From Pseudoalteromonas sp. TB64 (lineage in GTDB: Bacteria > Pseudomonadota > Gammaproteobacteria > Enterobacterales > Alteromonadaceae), in NCBI RefSeq assembly GCF_000498095.1, contig NZ_AUTQ01000081.1, forward strand, positions 10,311 through 54,780: a stretch of DNA of 44,470 bases. The letters run 5' to 3'. This document shows, piece after piece, positions 19,999 to 27,792 of this stretch. The translations under genes and the position numbers were made by a program. Under the pieces are notes generated by a model. It was given only the letters and a program-made list of their open reading frames with translations. It was not told where the DNA came from and made no database searches. Positions within the stretch are counted from its first letter, which is position 1, and each line of letters opens with the position of its first letter.

Positions 19999-20021
19999 AT
20001 ATCCTCATATTTAAGCGATAT
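19999..20021 (-). promoter_or_regulatory. ROSE-like RNA thermometer in the ibpA leader
   Basis: The 23-base leader segment on the minus strand folds with ATAT/ATAT outer pairs, and its TCGCT (ROSE consensus U-Y-G-C-U) lies opposite the SD AGGA. This allows U-A, C-G, G-G and U-A contacts, as described for ROSE elements. The start codon follows four bases later. Heat melting would free the SD. Confidence 0.65.
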
Positions 20022-20127
20022 TTTGCATGTGCTTTTCTATTGAACAAGCTCAAGCAAATTTTAATTAATAATATAAATTTCAGTTATTTAAGTTTAATTT
20101 AGGACCCATCAGGCGTCCTACTTAACT

Positions 20128-20155
20128 ATATATGGACGGTAAAATTGTTTTCAAG
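20128..20155 (-). promoter_or_regulatory. Sigma-32 heat-shock promoter of ibpA
   Basis: Minus-strand CTTGAAA (20149-20155) and TCCATATA (20129-20136) match the sigma-32 consensus CTTGAAA and CCCATNTA with a 12-base gap. They lie about 125-160 bases upstream of the ibpA start, leaving a long leader that holds the thermometer. No other promoter-like pair is as good here. Confidence 0.72.
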
Positions 20156-20183
20156 TAAATTTATTAAAAATAATTAAATATAA

Positions 20184-20207
20184 AATCAAGCGCGTTGTTA
20201 AACGCGC
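20184..20207 (-). terminator. Terminator-like hairpin after the peroxiredoxin gene
   Basis: GCGCGTT (20190-20196) pairs with AACGCGC (20201-20207) around GTTA. On the minus strand it is followed by TTGATTTTAT, an interrupted T-run, 20 bases after the stop codon. It would separate the peroxiredoxin-like gene from the ibpA promoter. Confidence 0.55.
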
Positions 20208-20227
20208 CTAAATTAGTATCTAACTAC

Positions 20228-20755
20228 TTAAGAAAATGTTCCTCTAATAGGATAATCATTTTCACGCGTATATTGAATACCAGACAGTAACTGCTGCATA
20301 TCAGGACGCGAAAACGGGCTATTTGATTTATCTAAGACTTGAACTTGGTTCTGCTCATTTAAAACAATAATTGCAGGTTCTGCAAATGGATGATCTGTCT
20401 CTGTATTGCTTCTAGGTTCACTAATGTATAAACCTAGCTCAGTCATTTGCTCAAGCGTTAAGTTATAATAAAGAGGAAAATTAACGTCTAGTTTTTCATA
20501 GTGTGCTTCTAACTGAGCATGGCTATCACCACTTACAGCAACTACTTCTACACCAATATCTTTAAAATCTTGAGTCATTTTAGCCAGTGCGTTTAACTGT
20601 TTGGTACACATAGGACAATGCTGACCACGATAAACTACTATCATTTTCCATGGAGCATCTGTAATACGCTGTGTAATATCAACCTGTTCTCGCTCTGTAT
20701 TACTTACAATCAGTTCAGACAATTTAGATGCGGGTTTTAATGTGTTATTACTCAT
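20228..20755 (-). CDS. Peroxiredoxin-like (AhpC/TSA) redoxin
   Basis: 175 residues from the ATG at 20755, which has an excellent SD (AAGGAG, spacing 7). The open frame to 20824 is not supported. It is a thioredoxin-fold redoxin: WKMIVVYRGQHCPMCTKQLN carries a CPMC motif at the usual peroxidatic or thioredoxin-like position. VEVVAVSGDSHAQLEAHYEK and FPLYYNLTLEQMTELGLYIS are typical of the AhpC/TSA family. It probably reduces peroxides or disulfides in the cytoplasm. There is no signal peptide. Substrate and resolving mechanism are unknown. Confidence 0.82.
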   Translation of the reverse strand: MSNNTLKPASKLSELIVSNTEREQVDITQRITDAPWKMIVVYRGQHCPMCTKQLNALAKMTQDFKDIGVEVVAVSGDSHAQLEAHYEKLDVNFPLYYNLTLEQMTELGLYISEPRSNTETDHPFAEPAIIVLNEQNQVQVLDKSNSPFSRPDMQQLLSGIQYTRENDYPIRGTFS

Positions 20756-20880
20756 AATATTCTCCTTAAGAAATGTTATAAATCGTTTACTAAGTAGAGC
20801 TTTGGGCATGTAACTAATTTTCAACCATTTAAATTGTAATCGAGTAATATAATTATATTAATAGTTTGGATTATTATGAC

Positions 20881-22275
20881 TTACGACCAACCTTTAATTT
20901 TTCTGTAAATTGTAGAAGCACTTACACCTAAATAAGCTGCAGCAAGAGGTATATTATCCTCGCAAACTCTAATTGCTGACTCTATAGCTCTTTTTTCAAC
21001 TTGCCAAAGTGGTTCTATATCATGGGCAACCATAGGCGAGCCAAGTGTATTGGCAATAATGTGTGATACTGACGAAGTGCTACTTGCGGGCTTTGCTGAT
21101 CCTAAACCAAAGGAGCTTGGTAGCATATCTAACTCAACAATTTCTCCATCATTTATTACAACCGTATTTTCAATAACATTTTGTAATTCACGAATATTAC
21201 CCGGCCAATCATAATTGCAAAAAAGCTGTTTTACATCATCAGCAAATGCATTGAAATTTTTTGCATTGCTCTCACTTTTTTGTTTAAGGATATACTCGGC
21301 CAATAACAATATATCGTTACCTCTCTCACGTAGTGGAGGGAGCTTTACAGGAATAACATTTAGTCGGTAGTATAAGTCTTCCCTAAAACGCCCTTCTGCG
21401 ACTTCTACAACAGGATTTCTGTTTGTAGCGCACACTAAACGAACATTACTATGCAATACTTCACTACTACCCACTTTACTAAATATACCAGTTTGCAAAA
21501 AGCGCAATAACTTAGCCTGTAAGTTAAGCTCCATTTCACACAATTCATCTAAAAATAACGTCCCACCATTAGCAACCTCAACTGCGCCCTTACGATCGCT
21601 TAAAGCGCCACTAAATGCCCCTTTAACATGCCCAAAAAATTCAGACTCAAATAATTCGGTTGGTATAGCGGCGCAGTTTATTGCAATAAAAGGACCTTGG
21701 CTGCGAGGGCTCGAATCATGAAGGGTTTGTGCGCATACTTCTTTACCTGTGCCACTTTCACCAGTAATAAACACACATGCTTTGCTACGAGCAGCACTGT
21801 CGAGCAATCTAAATACTGTTTGCATTGCTAGCGACTCACCAACGAAGTCTTCATTTTTATTATTGTTTTTAACTTCAGGTACTATCTTTACTTGCTTTTT
21901 AGGCGTTAGTGCACCTTCAACTGCACTGATCAATCGCTGACTTGTAAACGGTTTTTCTAAAAAGTCAAATCCACCCAAACGCATTGCTTCAACAGCTACA
22001 TCAATAGAGCTATTTGAAGTAATCATTACTACATTTGCTGGATTATCTTGTTTATTAACAAACTGAAGAACTTCAAGCCCACTTATATCGGGTAAACAAA
22101 CATCCTGTACAATAACAAGAGGCATTTGTTCTTTAATCCCAACCAATGCAGAGTAACCATCAGCAAAATGCTTACACTCATACCCAACTTGCTCTAGTTG
22201 GCTCGCATATAGCGCTCCACTAGCGATGCTATCTTCTACAATATAAACCAACCCTTTGTCCTGTTTACTGCTCAT
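20881..22275 (-). CDS. luxO: LuxO-type sigma-54-dependent response regulator
   Basis: 464 residues. The receiver domain (1-125) has acidic pocket E14/D15 and phospho-acceptor D58 (VQDVCLPDISG). The AAA+ domain (about 145-380) has Walker A GESGTGKE, FGHVKGAFSGA (GAFSGA where most sigma-54 activators have GAFTGA) and GGTLFLDELCEM. The C-terminal Fis-type HTH ends in AAAYLGVSASTIYRKIKGW. Domain order and many segments, such as IFITGESGTGKEVCA-like and KLLRFLQTGIFSKVGSS, are very close to Vibrio LuxO. When phosphorylated it should drive sigma-54 promoters. It is co-transcribed with the HPt gene (9-bp gap), as in luxUO pairs but in reverse order. Candidate operators lie in several nearby intergenic regions. 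Confidence 0.88.
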   Translation of the reverse strand: MSSKQDKGLVYIVEDSIASGALYASQLEQVGYECKHFADGYSALVGIKEQMPLVIVQDVCLPDISGLEVLQFVNKQDNPANVVMITSNSSIDVAVEAMRLGGFDFLEKPFTSQRLISAVEGALTPKKQVKIVPEVKNNNKNEDFVGESLAMQTVFRLLDSAARSKACVFITGESGTGKEVCAQTLHDSSPRSQGPFIAINCAAIPTELFESEFFGHVKGAFSGALSDRKGAVEVANGGTLFLDELCEMELNLQAKLLRFLQTGIFSKVGSSEVLHSNVRLVCATNRNPVVEVAEGRFREDLYYRLNVIPVKLPPLRERGNDILLLAEYILKQKSESNAKNFNAFADDVKQLFCNYDWPGNIRELQNVIENTVVINDGEIVELDMLPSSFGLGSAKPASSTSSVSHIIANTLGSPMVAHDIEPLWQVEKRAIESAIRVCEDNIPLAAAYLGVSASTIYRKIKGWS

Positions 22276-22284
22276 TGCCTTCTC

Positions 22285-22659
22285 CTATATGGCTATACTT
22301 TGAACCATGACTTGGTAGGCATGACGAGTTTTATTTATATTGTGCTTAATAATTATAGCTAGGTTTAAATTTTCTTGTTCTACTATTGGAGGAAAATCAT
22401 GGAGTTGACCAGCTAAAGTAGCTAAAGGAATAGCTCCGTATAAGGCTGCTGAATTTTTAAGAATGTGCATTATATCTTTAACTTTTAATACGTCGTTTTT
22501 CTCTATCGCATTACTTAACTCAGTTGTCATAACACCTAACTCATCAATAAATAAATTTACTAATTTAAGCAGTGTTTCTAACCCTACATCTTTTTCTAAT
22601 TGCGCTAAAATTTGTGGATCGGTAATACTTTTATCGATAAATTGCTCAGGTACTGGCAT
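22285..22659 (-). CDS. HPt phosphotransfer protein (LuxU-like position)
   Basis: 124 residues, a single histidine phosphotransfer domain. The phospho-acceptor is His65 in DIMHILKNSAALYGA, matching the HxLKGSS...GA pattern with Asn in place of the usual Gly. The helices before it (LLKLVNLFIDELGVMTTELS) fit the four-helix HPt bundle. It should pass phosphate from the receiver of a hybrid kinase, probably that at 24613, to the LuxO-type regulator downstream in the same operon. A perfect LuxO-type palindrome lies about 106 bases upstream. Confidence 0.85.
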   Translation of the reverse strand: MPVPEQFIDKSITDPQILAQLEKDVGLETLLKLVNLFIDELGVMTTELSNAIEKNDVLKVKDIMHILKNSAALYGAIPLATLAGQLHDFPPIVEQENLNLAIIIKHNINKTRHAYQVMVQSIAI

Positions 22660-22764
22660 ATATAACCTTCAGCGTTTTTATTGTTTTAAACTAAAGTTAA
22701 AAACGGTTTCTTGTGAAATAATAAAAACTGAAAAATAGTGTATACATTGAGAGTAATTCGTTTT

Positions 22765-22777
22765 TTGCATTTTGCAA
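22765..22777. promoter_or_regulatory. LuxO-operator-like palindrome upstream of HPt-luxO
   Basis: TTGCATTTTGCAA is a perfect match to TTGCAWWWTGCAA, the LuxO binding consensus described for Vibrio qrr promoters. It lies between the EAL gene end and the HPt gene. No GG-N10-GC sigma-54 promoter is present between it and the HPt start, so any effect here is probably autoregulation of another kind. Confidence 0.6.
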
Positions 22778-22802
22778 ATCAATATGAAAAATAGATTTAA
22801 TA

Positions 22803-23615
22803 CTACTTTGCCCATTTAGCGACGTTTCTCGCTAAACTCTGCGGTTTATCAATTAAATAGCCTTGTGCTATATCACACCCAAGTTGCTCTAAAATTTGCA
22901 GCTGTTCATTTTCTTCTATTCCTTCTGCAACCGTTTCTAAACCTAACCTTTGCGCCATCGCGATAATGGCACTACACAAAGTAAAGTCTTCGTTATTAGT
23001 CGCTATACCATTCACAAAACTGCGGTCAATTTTTAAACCGTCTATATTAAATTGGCGCAACAAACCTAAAGACGCATACCCAGTACCAAAATCATCAAGC
23101 CATACTTTAACCCCTTCTTTGTGAAAGTTTTCGAATACCTTCTCTATTTTTTCAGGGCTGTGGATTAATGCTGTTTCGGTCAATTCTATTTTAATTGCAC
23201 TTGGTGGAATTTGATGTTTATCAAGTAAATGCATTACTCTAGAAAAAATATTGCCATTTAATATCTGAACAGGTGAAATATTTAACGACACTGTAATACC
23301 AGTCATACCAAAATTTAGCATCTGCTTTAAATCAGAAAGGCTTTGCTCAAAAATCCAATCTCCAAGCTCTAATATCATGCCTGATTGCTCAACATGTGGT
23401 ATGAACTCGTCAGGTCCTACAATACCAAAACGTGGTGACTGACACCTGATTAACGATTCAAAACCAACCAGCTGCCCTGTTCCTAAAGATAAGAGTGGTT
23501 GATATACCATTTTAAAATAATCATTTTTCATTGCATCAGACATAATACGCTCTAGCTCGTGCCACCTTGCAAGATCAACTGGGTTTTCTGAATCTAAAGT
23601 TTTAAATGCATTCAT
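22803..23615 (-). CDS. EAL-domain cyclic-di-GMP phosphodiesterase
   Basis: 270 residues from the ATG at 23615 (GGAG six bases upstream). This is a stand-alone EAL domain with no membrane segment, receiver or GGDEF. The catalytic signatures are present: FESLIR (EAL as ESL), the Asn in SLNISPVQ, Glu in ELTET, WLDDFGTGYASL, KIDRSFV, VAEGIEE and QGY. It should therefore hydrolyse c-di-GMP to pGpG. A sigma-54 promoter candidate and tandem LuxO-like sites lie upstream, suggesting direct control by the neighbouring LuxO-type regulator. Confidence 0.9.
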   Translation of the reverse strand: MNAFKTLDSENPVDLARWHELERIMSDAMKNDYFKMVYQPLLSLGTGQLVGFESLIRCQSPRFGIVGPDEFIPHVEQSGMILELGDWIFEQSLSDLKQMLNFGMTGITVSLNISPVQILNGNIFSRVMHLLDKHQIPPSAIKIELTETALIHSPEKIEKVFENFHKEGVKVWLDDFGTGYASLGLLRQFNIDGLKIDRSFVNGIATNNEDFTLCSAIIAMAQRLGLETVAEGIEENEQLQILEQLGCDIAQGYLIDKPQSLARNVAKWAK

Positions 23616-23659
23616 TGTCTGCTCCAATTTAATTTATTCTTAGTACCTATCTAACTAAT

Positions 23660-23676
23660 AGCAATTTACAGACCAA
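23660..23676 (-). promoter_or_regulatory. Sigma-54 promoter candidate for the EAL gene
   Basis: Minus strand TTGGTCTGTAAATTGCTATT has GG and GC separated by exactly 10 bases, with a good -12 element (TTGCT) and only the core of the -24 element (TGG). The expected start site is about 20-25 bases before the SD. LuxO-like sites lie about 95 bases upstream. Confidence 0.5.
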
Positions 23677-23762
23677 GACACCCGCAAAGAAATAAATATA
23701 AACCAAATAAATTCAATGACTTAACTATTTATTTTTGAACGTTAATAATTATTTTTCAGTAT

Positions 23763-23788
23763 TTTCATTTTGCAATTCACTTTGCAAG
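23763..23788. promoter_or_regulatory. Tandem LuxO-operator-like sites upstream of the EAL gene
   Basis: TTTCATTTTGCAA (23763-23775) differs at one base from TTGCATTTTGCAA. It is followed by a second half-site, CACTTTGCAA. The extended pattern CATTTTGCAAwTCAcwwTGCAA recurs almost unchanged at 28953-28975 upstream of the response regulator, which supports a shared binding protein. Confidence 0.5.
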
Positions 23789-23904
23789 TCATATTTTGAT
23801 CAATTTAAGACTAGTCAATTACTTAAGTTAACACCAAATAAATATTATTTAAGCTGTGAAGTATTTTGAGGATTAAAAAAGAGGCATTAAAAGAAGAGTT
23901 AGCG

Positions 23905-23932
23905 AAAAAGCTGGCAATGTTGCATTACCAGC
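23905..23932 (-). terminator. Terminator of the small membrane protein gene
   Basis: GCTGG pairs with CCAGC and AATG with CATT, with one mismatch between them and a 3-base loop (23910-23932). The minus strand continues with TTTTT. It lies 12 bases after the stop at 23944. The remainder of 23628-23943 holds the regulatory sites above and no gene. Confidence 0.7.
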
Positions 23933-23943
23933 ATTAAATCATA

Positions 23944-24237
23944 TTAGTTTGAGCGAATATTACTATGTTTATCATTAGTTCTTACTGTTTCATTTTGTGC
24001 ATAGCTAGTATTTTGAGAATCGAATGTATTATTGGCTATTTGCGTATTATCAGTATCATCTTGCAAAAAAGTAACAGGCTGCATATTAATCACAGGTTGC
24101 GCTACATTCGTATCTCGCAAAGCTGTAATGCCAATAATCAAAACGGCCACAAGTGCGATAGATAAAATCATAATTTCAGGCGTTAATACCCAATTGCTTT
24201 GCTTTGGTTGTGAACTTTTAGTATTTGTTTGCATCAT
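23944..24237 (-). CDS. Small single-helix membrane protein under sigma-54 control
   Basis: 97 residues. One transmembrane segment (ILSIALVAVLIIGITAL, about 28-44) is preceded by a Lys/Gln/Ser-rich N-terminus and followed by a polar tail rich in Asn, Asp, Thr and Gln. There is no signal cleavage site, so it is probably an inner-membrane protein with the tail outside. I do not recognise the family. It has its own strong-looking sigma-54 promoter and a perfect LuxO-type palindrome upstream, and its own terminator. It is therefore a likely direct output of the relay encoded around it. Confidence 0.7.
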   Translation of the reverse strand: MMQTNTKSSQPKQSNWVLTPEIMILSIALVAVLIIGITALRDTNVAQPVINMQPVTFLQDDTDNTQIANNTFDSQNTSYAQNETVRTNDKHSNIRSN

Positions 24238-24326
24238 GTCTACCTTTTAAATAAATGTGGGAATTCTCTAAATTTAATTCATCGATGAATTTTTCAGATG
24301 ATTCCCTCTATCTTATAGTTAGTAAA

Positions 24327-24342
24327 TGCGAAAGATGTGCCA
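24327..24342 (-). promoter_or_regulatory. Sigma-54 promoter of the small membrane protein gene
   Basis: Minus strand TTGGCACATCTTTCGCATT matches TGGCAC at -24 perfectly and TTGCA at -12 with one change (TCGCA), with GG and GC exactly 10 bases apart. The start codon lies about 80 bases downstream of the predicted start site. Confidence 0.68.
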
Positions 24343-24455
24343 ATCACACAAAACTAAATAAAATTTGAAATAGAACTAAAAATCAGTGCCTTAAAAAAAC
24401 AAAAATAATCTATAAATTAAATCACCATTAAATAGCCGCATATTTTTATTTTGAA

Positions 24456-24468
24456 TTGCAAAATGCAA
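24456..24468. promoter_or_regulatory. LuxO-operator-like palindrome upstream of the small membrane protein gene
   Basis: TTGCAAAATGCAA is a perfect match to TTGCAWWWTGCAA. It is centred about 120 bp upstream of the -24 element at 24342, a usual enhancer distance for a sigma-54 activator. Apart from these sites, 24238-24612 is AT-rich and holds no gene that I can see. Confidence 0.62.
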
Positions 24469-24612
24469 ATCAGTTTGAGAAGCACAATAAAACAACCTTT
24501 AAATATCAAACAAAAAAACTAAGCTACGCTTAAAATACTAGGCTAAATTTCACATTAACCAAACTTTTTAACTAATTAAATATAAATACCTACTACATTA
24601 GTTAAATCATTC

Positions 24613-27420
24613 CTAGTTAATCATCTCCCAAATCTCAGCTAAACGCGTATGTTTTAAATATAGTGCATCACGCGCGTGCTCAAGAGCATACTTTTCAAGC
24701 ATGGTATAAAGTATTTCTCTAACAATTGGTTTAGCTAAATAATCATTCATCCCTGCTTTTATAAACCGTTCTCTATCTCCATGAATCGCATTCGCTGTTA
24801 GCGCAATAATGGGGGTAGTAACATCTAACGCCCTAATAGCCTTCGTCGCTGAAATACCATCTAAAATGGGCATTTGTATATCCATAAAAATTAAATCAAT
24901 TTTTGGGTTTTGTGCTTTACTAATCGCCTCTTGCCCATCACTTGCAATCTCAACATTACATCCCTTTTGTTCTAAAAACTGCTTTATTACTATTTGGTTA
25001 TTAGTGTTGTCTTCAACAACCAATACTGTAATTCCCGTTAATTGATCTAAGTCTTGGGAATGATTTAACGATGCCTCTTGATCGCGATTGGTAAATATTA
25101 TGTCTAAATGAAATAACTGTTCCTCTAATAAGTGAATCCCTCGAAGTAAATGAGATACTTTAAAAGGACCATTGAGTCTCAATTCATTATCGTTAGTGCT
25201 CTCTGGTAATAAGCTTTTACCAAGTAAGTCTATAACAAGTAAACAAGGTCTATTTGGTAAGAGGAATGAATCTAATCCTTTACGTACTAAAGGAACCATT
25301 TTAGGGTCGGTCACAACAATGGCATCAGGCGTATCAGTTATTGGCGTATGAGGAAGCTCCTCATAACATTCAAAAGTTACAGAGTGGCGTAAAAGCATAT
25401 GCTTAATGGCTTTTTGCAATACTTTATTACTTCCTAAAATCCATACTTTAGGTTTTTTACTGCGTGCAGCAAATCCCTCTCGCTGTATTGAATTAGTAGT
25501 ATCTATTTTTAAAGGGTAGTTAATAATAAACTCACTTCCCTTTTTAAGCTCAGACTCAACTTTAATATCACCACCAACTACATCACAAATTTGTTTACAA
25601 ATGGCAAGCCCTAAACCGCTACCACCATGTTCGCGGGTGATTGAGTTATCTGATTGAATAAATGGCTTAAACATACTTTCTAGTTTATTTTTTGCAATAC
25701 CAATACCTGTATCTTTAAAACAAAGCTCCAGAGTGAGATCATCATTTATAATTTTTATGCATTTAACAGTAATAGTGATTGTGCCTTGCTCAGTGAATTT
25801 AATTGCATTTGCTAATAAGTTTATTGCAATTTGTCTTATTCGAGCATGGTCTCCAACAACCTCTGCTGGTACATCTGGATATAAATCAAAAATAACTTCC
25901 AGACCTTTTTGCAGTGCACTTCCTGTAACTATATCTATAGCTTCTTCAATGCAGGTATCAATACTAAAAGGTCTATTATCGAGAGATATAGCTTGAGCTT
26001 CAAAACGAGAATATGTAAGTACATCATCTAAAACACTTAACAAAGCATCTGAACTCGTTTTTATCATTTGTGTATAACGCATTTGTTCAGAAGTTAAACC
26101 GGTATGATGTAAAATATCCGCAGAGCCAATAACTGCATTTAAAGGCGTGCGTATTTCATGACTTATATTCGCCATAAAACGACTTTTAGACTCGGCAAGC
26201 GTTATAGCCTGATGCTTAGCTTCTAGTAGTGCATGCTCTGCTTCAATTCGCTCTTGAATATCAACCAAGGTCGCAGCAATAGACGACAAACTCTTATCGT
26301 AAGAACTTACAATTGGGGTTAGCGTCATTTCGACCCAGTTACTTTCACCTTTAAAATTAATTAATCGTATATCAAAACGACAAATGTCGCGCTGTCCCTG
26401 CTCATAATTTAATAGGGCGCCATTTACTTTTTCAATATCATCTTGAGCAATAAATTTTATAATGGGCAAGCCAATATTTTTGTGAGCTTCGCTATTAAAT
26501 AAACGCTCCCACGCTTTATTTATAAAGAGCAAGTTACCTTGCGTATCTAATCTCAATACAATGTCTGGAATATTATCAACGACCGAATGGTAGTTATATT
26601 CTATTTCAGCCATTGCTTGTTCAGCTTGCACCCGCTGTGTAATATTCGTTTGTATTGCAATAAAGTGCTTAACTTCACCAAACTCATCTTTAACGGGGTT
26701 AGCATCAATAGCAACCCAGTATGGTTCACCACTTTTACCGTAGTTAATTGTTTCTACTTGAAAAGGTTGACCATTTCTCACTGCCTCCGACATTACTTTA
26801 CATGTACTTTCACACGTTTTTTGACCTTGTAGAAGCTTACCAGGGATTTGCCCTATAACCTCCTTACATTCATAACCCGTAAGTGTTTCAAAACTATTAT
26901 TAACCCACTCTATAAAACCAAACTTATCTGTAATAATAACCAAATTATTAGTATGACTCGCCACTAACGACAACCGCTTGGCATGCTCCTGTTGCTGTGT
27001 TGATCGTAATTGAAAGTCTTTGTGGCGCTGTACGTCGTGCAACGACCCTACAAAACGACCATCATTATCGTAAGCAAGTTTAAGTTCAAACCAGTTAGCT
27101 AAACCATCACTATTTTTTACTTGCAGTTCAATACTACAAGTTGCAGCACCTTCAATTAATCCACAGCCATACATAGTTAAATGCAATACATCTCTGCCAG
27201 CTATCAAATTAGTAAGCGGTTTTCCTATTAATGACTCACTTGAATAACCTAATCTAGTTTGCCAAGCTTCGTTTATATAAGTTAATAAAAAACTTTTATC
27301 GCACTCAAAAATACATTCATCAAGCAATGATAAAATTTTTGCTTGATGACGATTTTTATTTGATAGTTGCTCAACTAACGTATATTGAACTTGTAATTCG
27401 TCATTCATTAACATTTCCAT
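24613..27420 (-). CDS. Soluble triple-PAS hybrid histidine kinase
   Basis: 935 residues without a membrane segment, so the signal sensed is probably cytoplasmic. There are three PAS regions (about 35-135, 150-265, 275-390). HisKA has [13 protein letters not shown] with phospho-acceptor His421; the ATPase domain has the N-box NLLANAIKF (Asn538), DTGIGI and GGSGLGL. A degenerate receiver-like region (about 655-770) precedes an intact C-terminal receiver with Asp847 ([13 protein letters not shown]). A hybrid kinase of this type needs an HPt partner, and the only one in the window is at 22285. The start is uncertain: ATG at 27420 has no clear SD, and an ATG four codons later follows GGAAA. Confidence 0.88.
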   Translation of the reverse strand: MEMLMNDELQVQYTLVEQLSNKNRHQAKILSLLDECIFECDKSFLLTYINEAWQTRLGYSSESLIGKPLTNLIAGRDVLHLTMYGCGLIEGAATCSIELQVKNSDGLANWFELKLAYDNDGRFVGSLHDVQRHKDFQLRSTQQQEHAKRLSLVASHTNNLVIITDKFGFIEWVNNSFETLTGYECKEVIGQIPGKLLQGQKTCESTCKVMSEAVRNGQPFQVETINYGKSGEPYWVAIDANPVKDEFGEVKHFIAIQTNITQRVQAEQAMAEIEYNYHSVVDNIPDIVLRLDTQGNLLFINKAWERLFNSEAHKNIGLPIIKFIAQDDIEKVNGALLNYEQGQRDICRFDIRLINFKGESNWVEMTLTPIVSSYDKSLSSIAATLVDIQERIEAEHALLEAKHQAITLAESKSRFMANISHEIRTPLNAVIGSADILHHTGLTSEQMRYTQMIKTSSDALLSVLDDVLTYSRFEAQAISLDNRPFSIDTCIEEAIDIVTGSALQKGLEVIFDLYPDVPAEVVGDHARIRQIAINLLANAIKFTEQGTITITVKCIKIINDDLTLELCFKDTGIGIAKNKLESMFKPFIQSDNSITREHGGSGLGLAICKQICDVVGGDIKVESELKKGSEFIINYPLKIDTTNSIQREGFAARSKKPKVWILGSNKVLQKAIKHMLLRHSVTFECYEELPHTPITDTPDAIVVTDPKMVPLVRKGLDSFLLPNRPCLLVIDLLGKSLLPESTNDNELRLNGPFKVSHLLRGIHLLEEQLFHLDIIFTNRDQEASLNHSQDLDQLTGITVLVVEDNTNNQIVIKQFLEQKGCNVEIASDGQEAISKAQNPKIDLIFMDIQMPILDGISATKAIRALDVTTPIIALTANAIHGDRERFIKAGMNDYLAKPIVREILYTMLEKYALEHARDALYLKHTRLAEIWEMIN

Positions 27421-27564
27421 CTTTAATTATTCCGACTAATGCCTTTATGAACACTGCTATTTTCAAAGGCCTCTTTACAAAAATAATTACTTATAAATAA
27501 TTGCCTTTGATATTTTAAGTTTAGTTTTCAAGCAAAATAATCCCCCAATAACAGGCGTAAAAAA

Positions 27565-27640
27565 GTACCAAATGTGGTCGGTACAATTTTTTATGGGTAA
27601 TTAGTTTTTTATTACCCGCTATGGGTGAAAATGTAAGGGT
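27565..27640 (-). promoter_or_regulatory. Possible attenuator region upstream of the hybrid kinase
   Basis: On the minus strand, GTACC and GGTAC (about 27565-27584) form a stem followed by six T residues, a terminator-like structure about 145 bases upstream of the kinase start. Immediately before it are mutually exclusive stems: ACCC/GGGT (around 27614-27627) and GGGTAAT (27595-27601) with ATTACCC (27611-27617). This resembles a leader switch, but it could equally be the terminator of a short transcript from 27641-27780. No protein gene is visible in 27421-27792. Confidence 0.35.
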
Positions 27641-27792
27641 ATAAACAATACAAGGACTTTATCGATTTTTGACCTTCTCGTTAGTTTGTAGATATTGCGT
27701 CAACGCTAAATAATTACGAATGTAATCAAATTCTTAAAAATCAATACCCCGATACCTAAAATGTCACCTGGGTATGCTTTTATTAAAATTAA

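Noticed and set aside
23908-23932. TGGCA...TTGCA resembling a plus-strand sigma-54 promoter
   Set aside because: GG and GC are 7 rather than 10 bases apart, and the sequence is a stem with T5 on the minus strand, so it is a terminator.
26820-26970. Second PAS region of the kinase as a LOV photoreceptor
   Set aside because: It has a LOV-like GKLLQGQKT stretch but lacks the flavin-binding cysteine of GxNCRFLQ.
27530-27556. GG-N10-GC element (GGGGGATTATTTTGC, minus strand) upstream of the kinase
   Set aside because: The GG falls inside a G-run with no TGG at the right place and there is no operator-like site upstream; it is too weak to call.
27641-27780. Possible Qrr-type small RNA between the response regulator and the kinase gene
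   Set aside because: The conserved Qrr core is not present, there is no TTGCAWWWTGCAA site or good sigma-54 promoter in front of it, and the hairpins there fit terminators.
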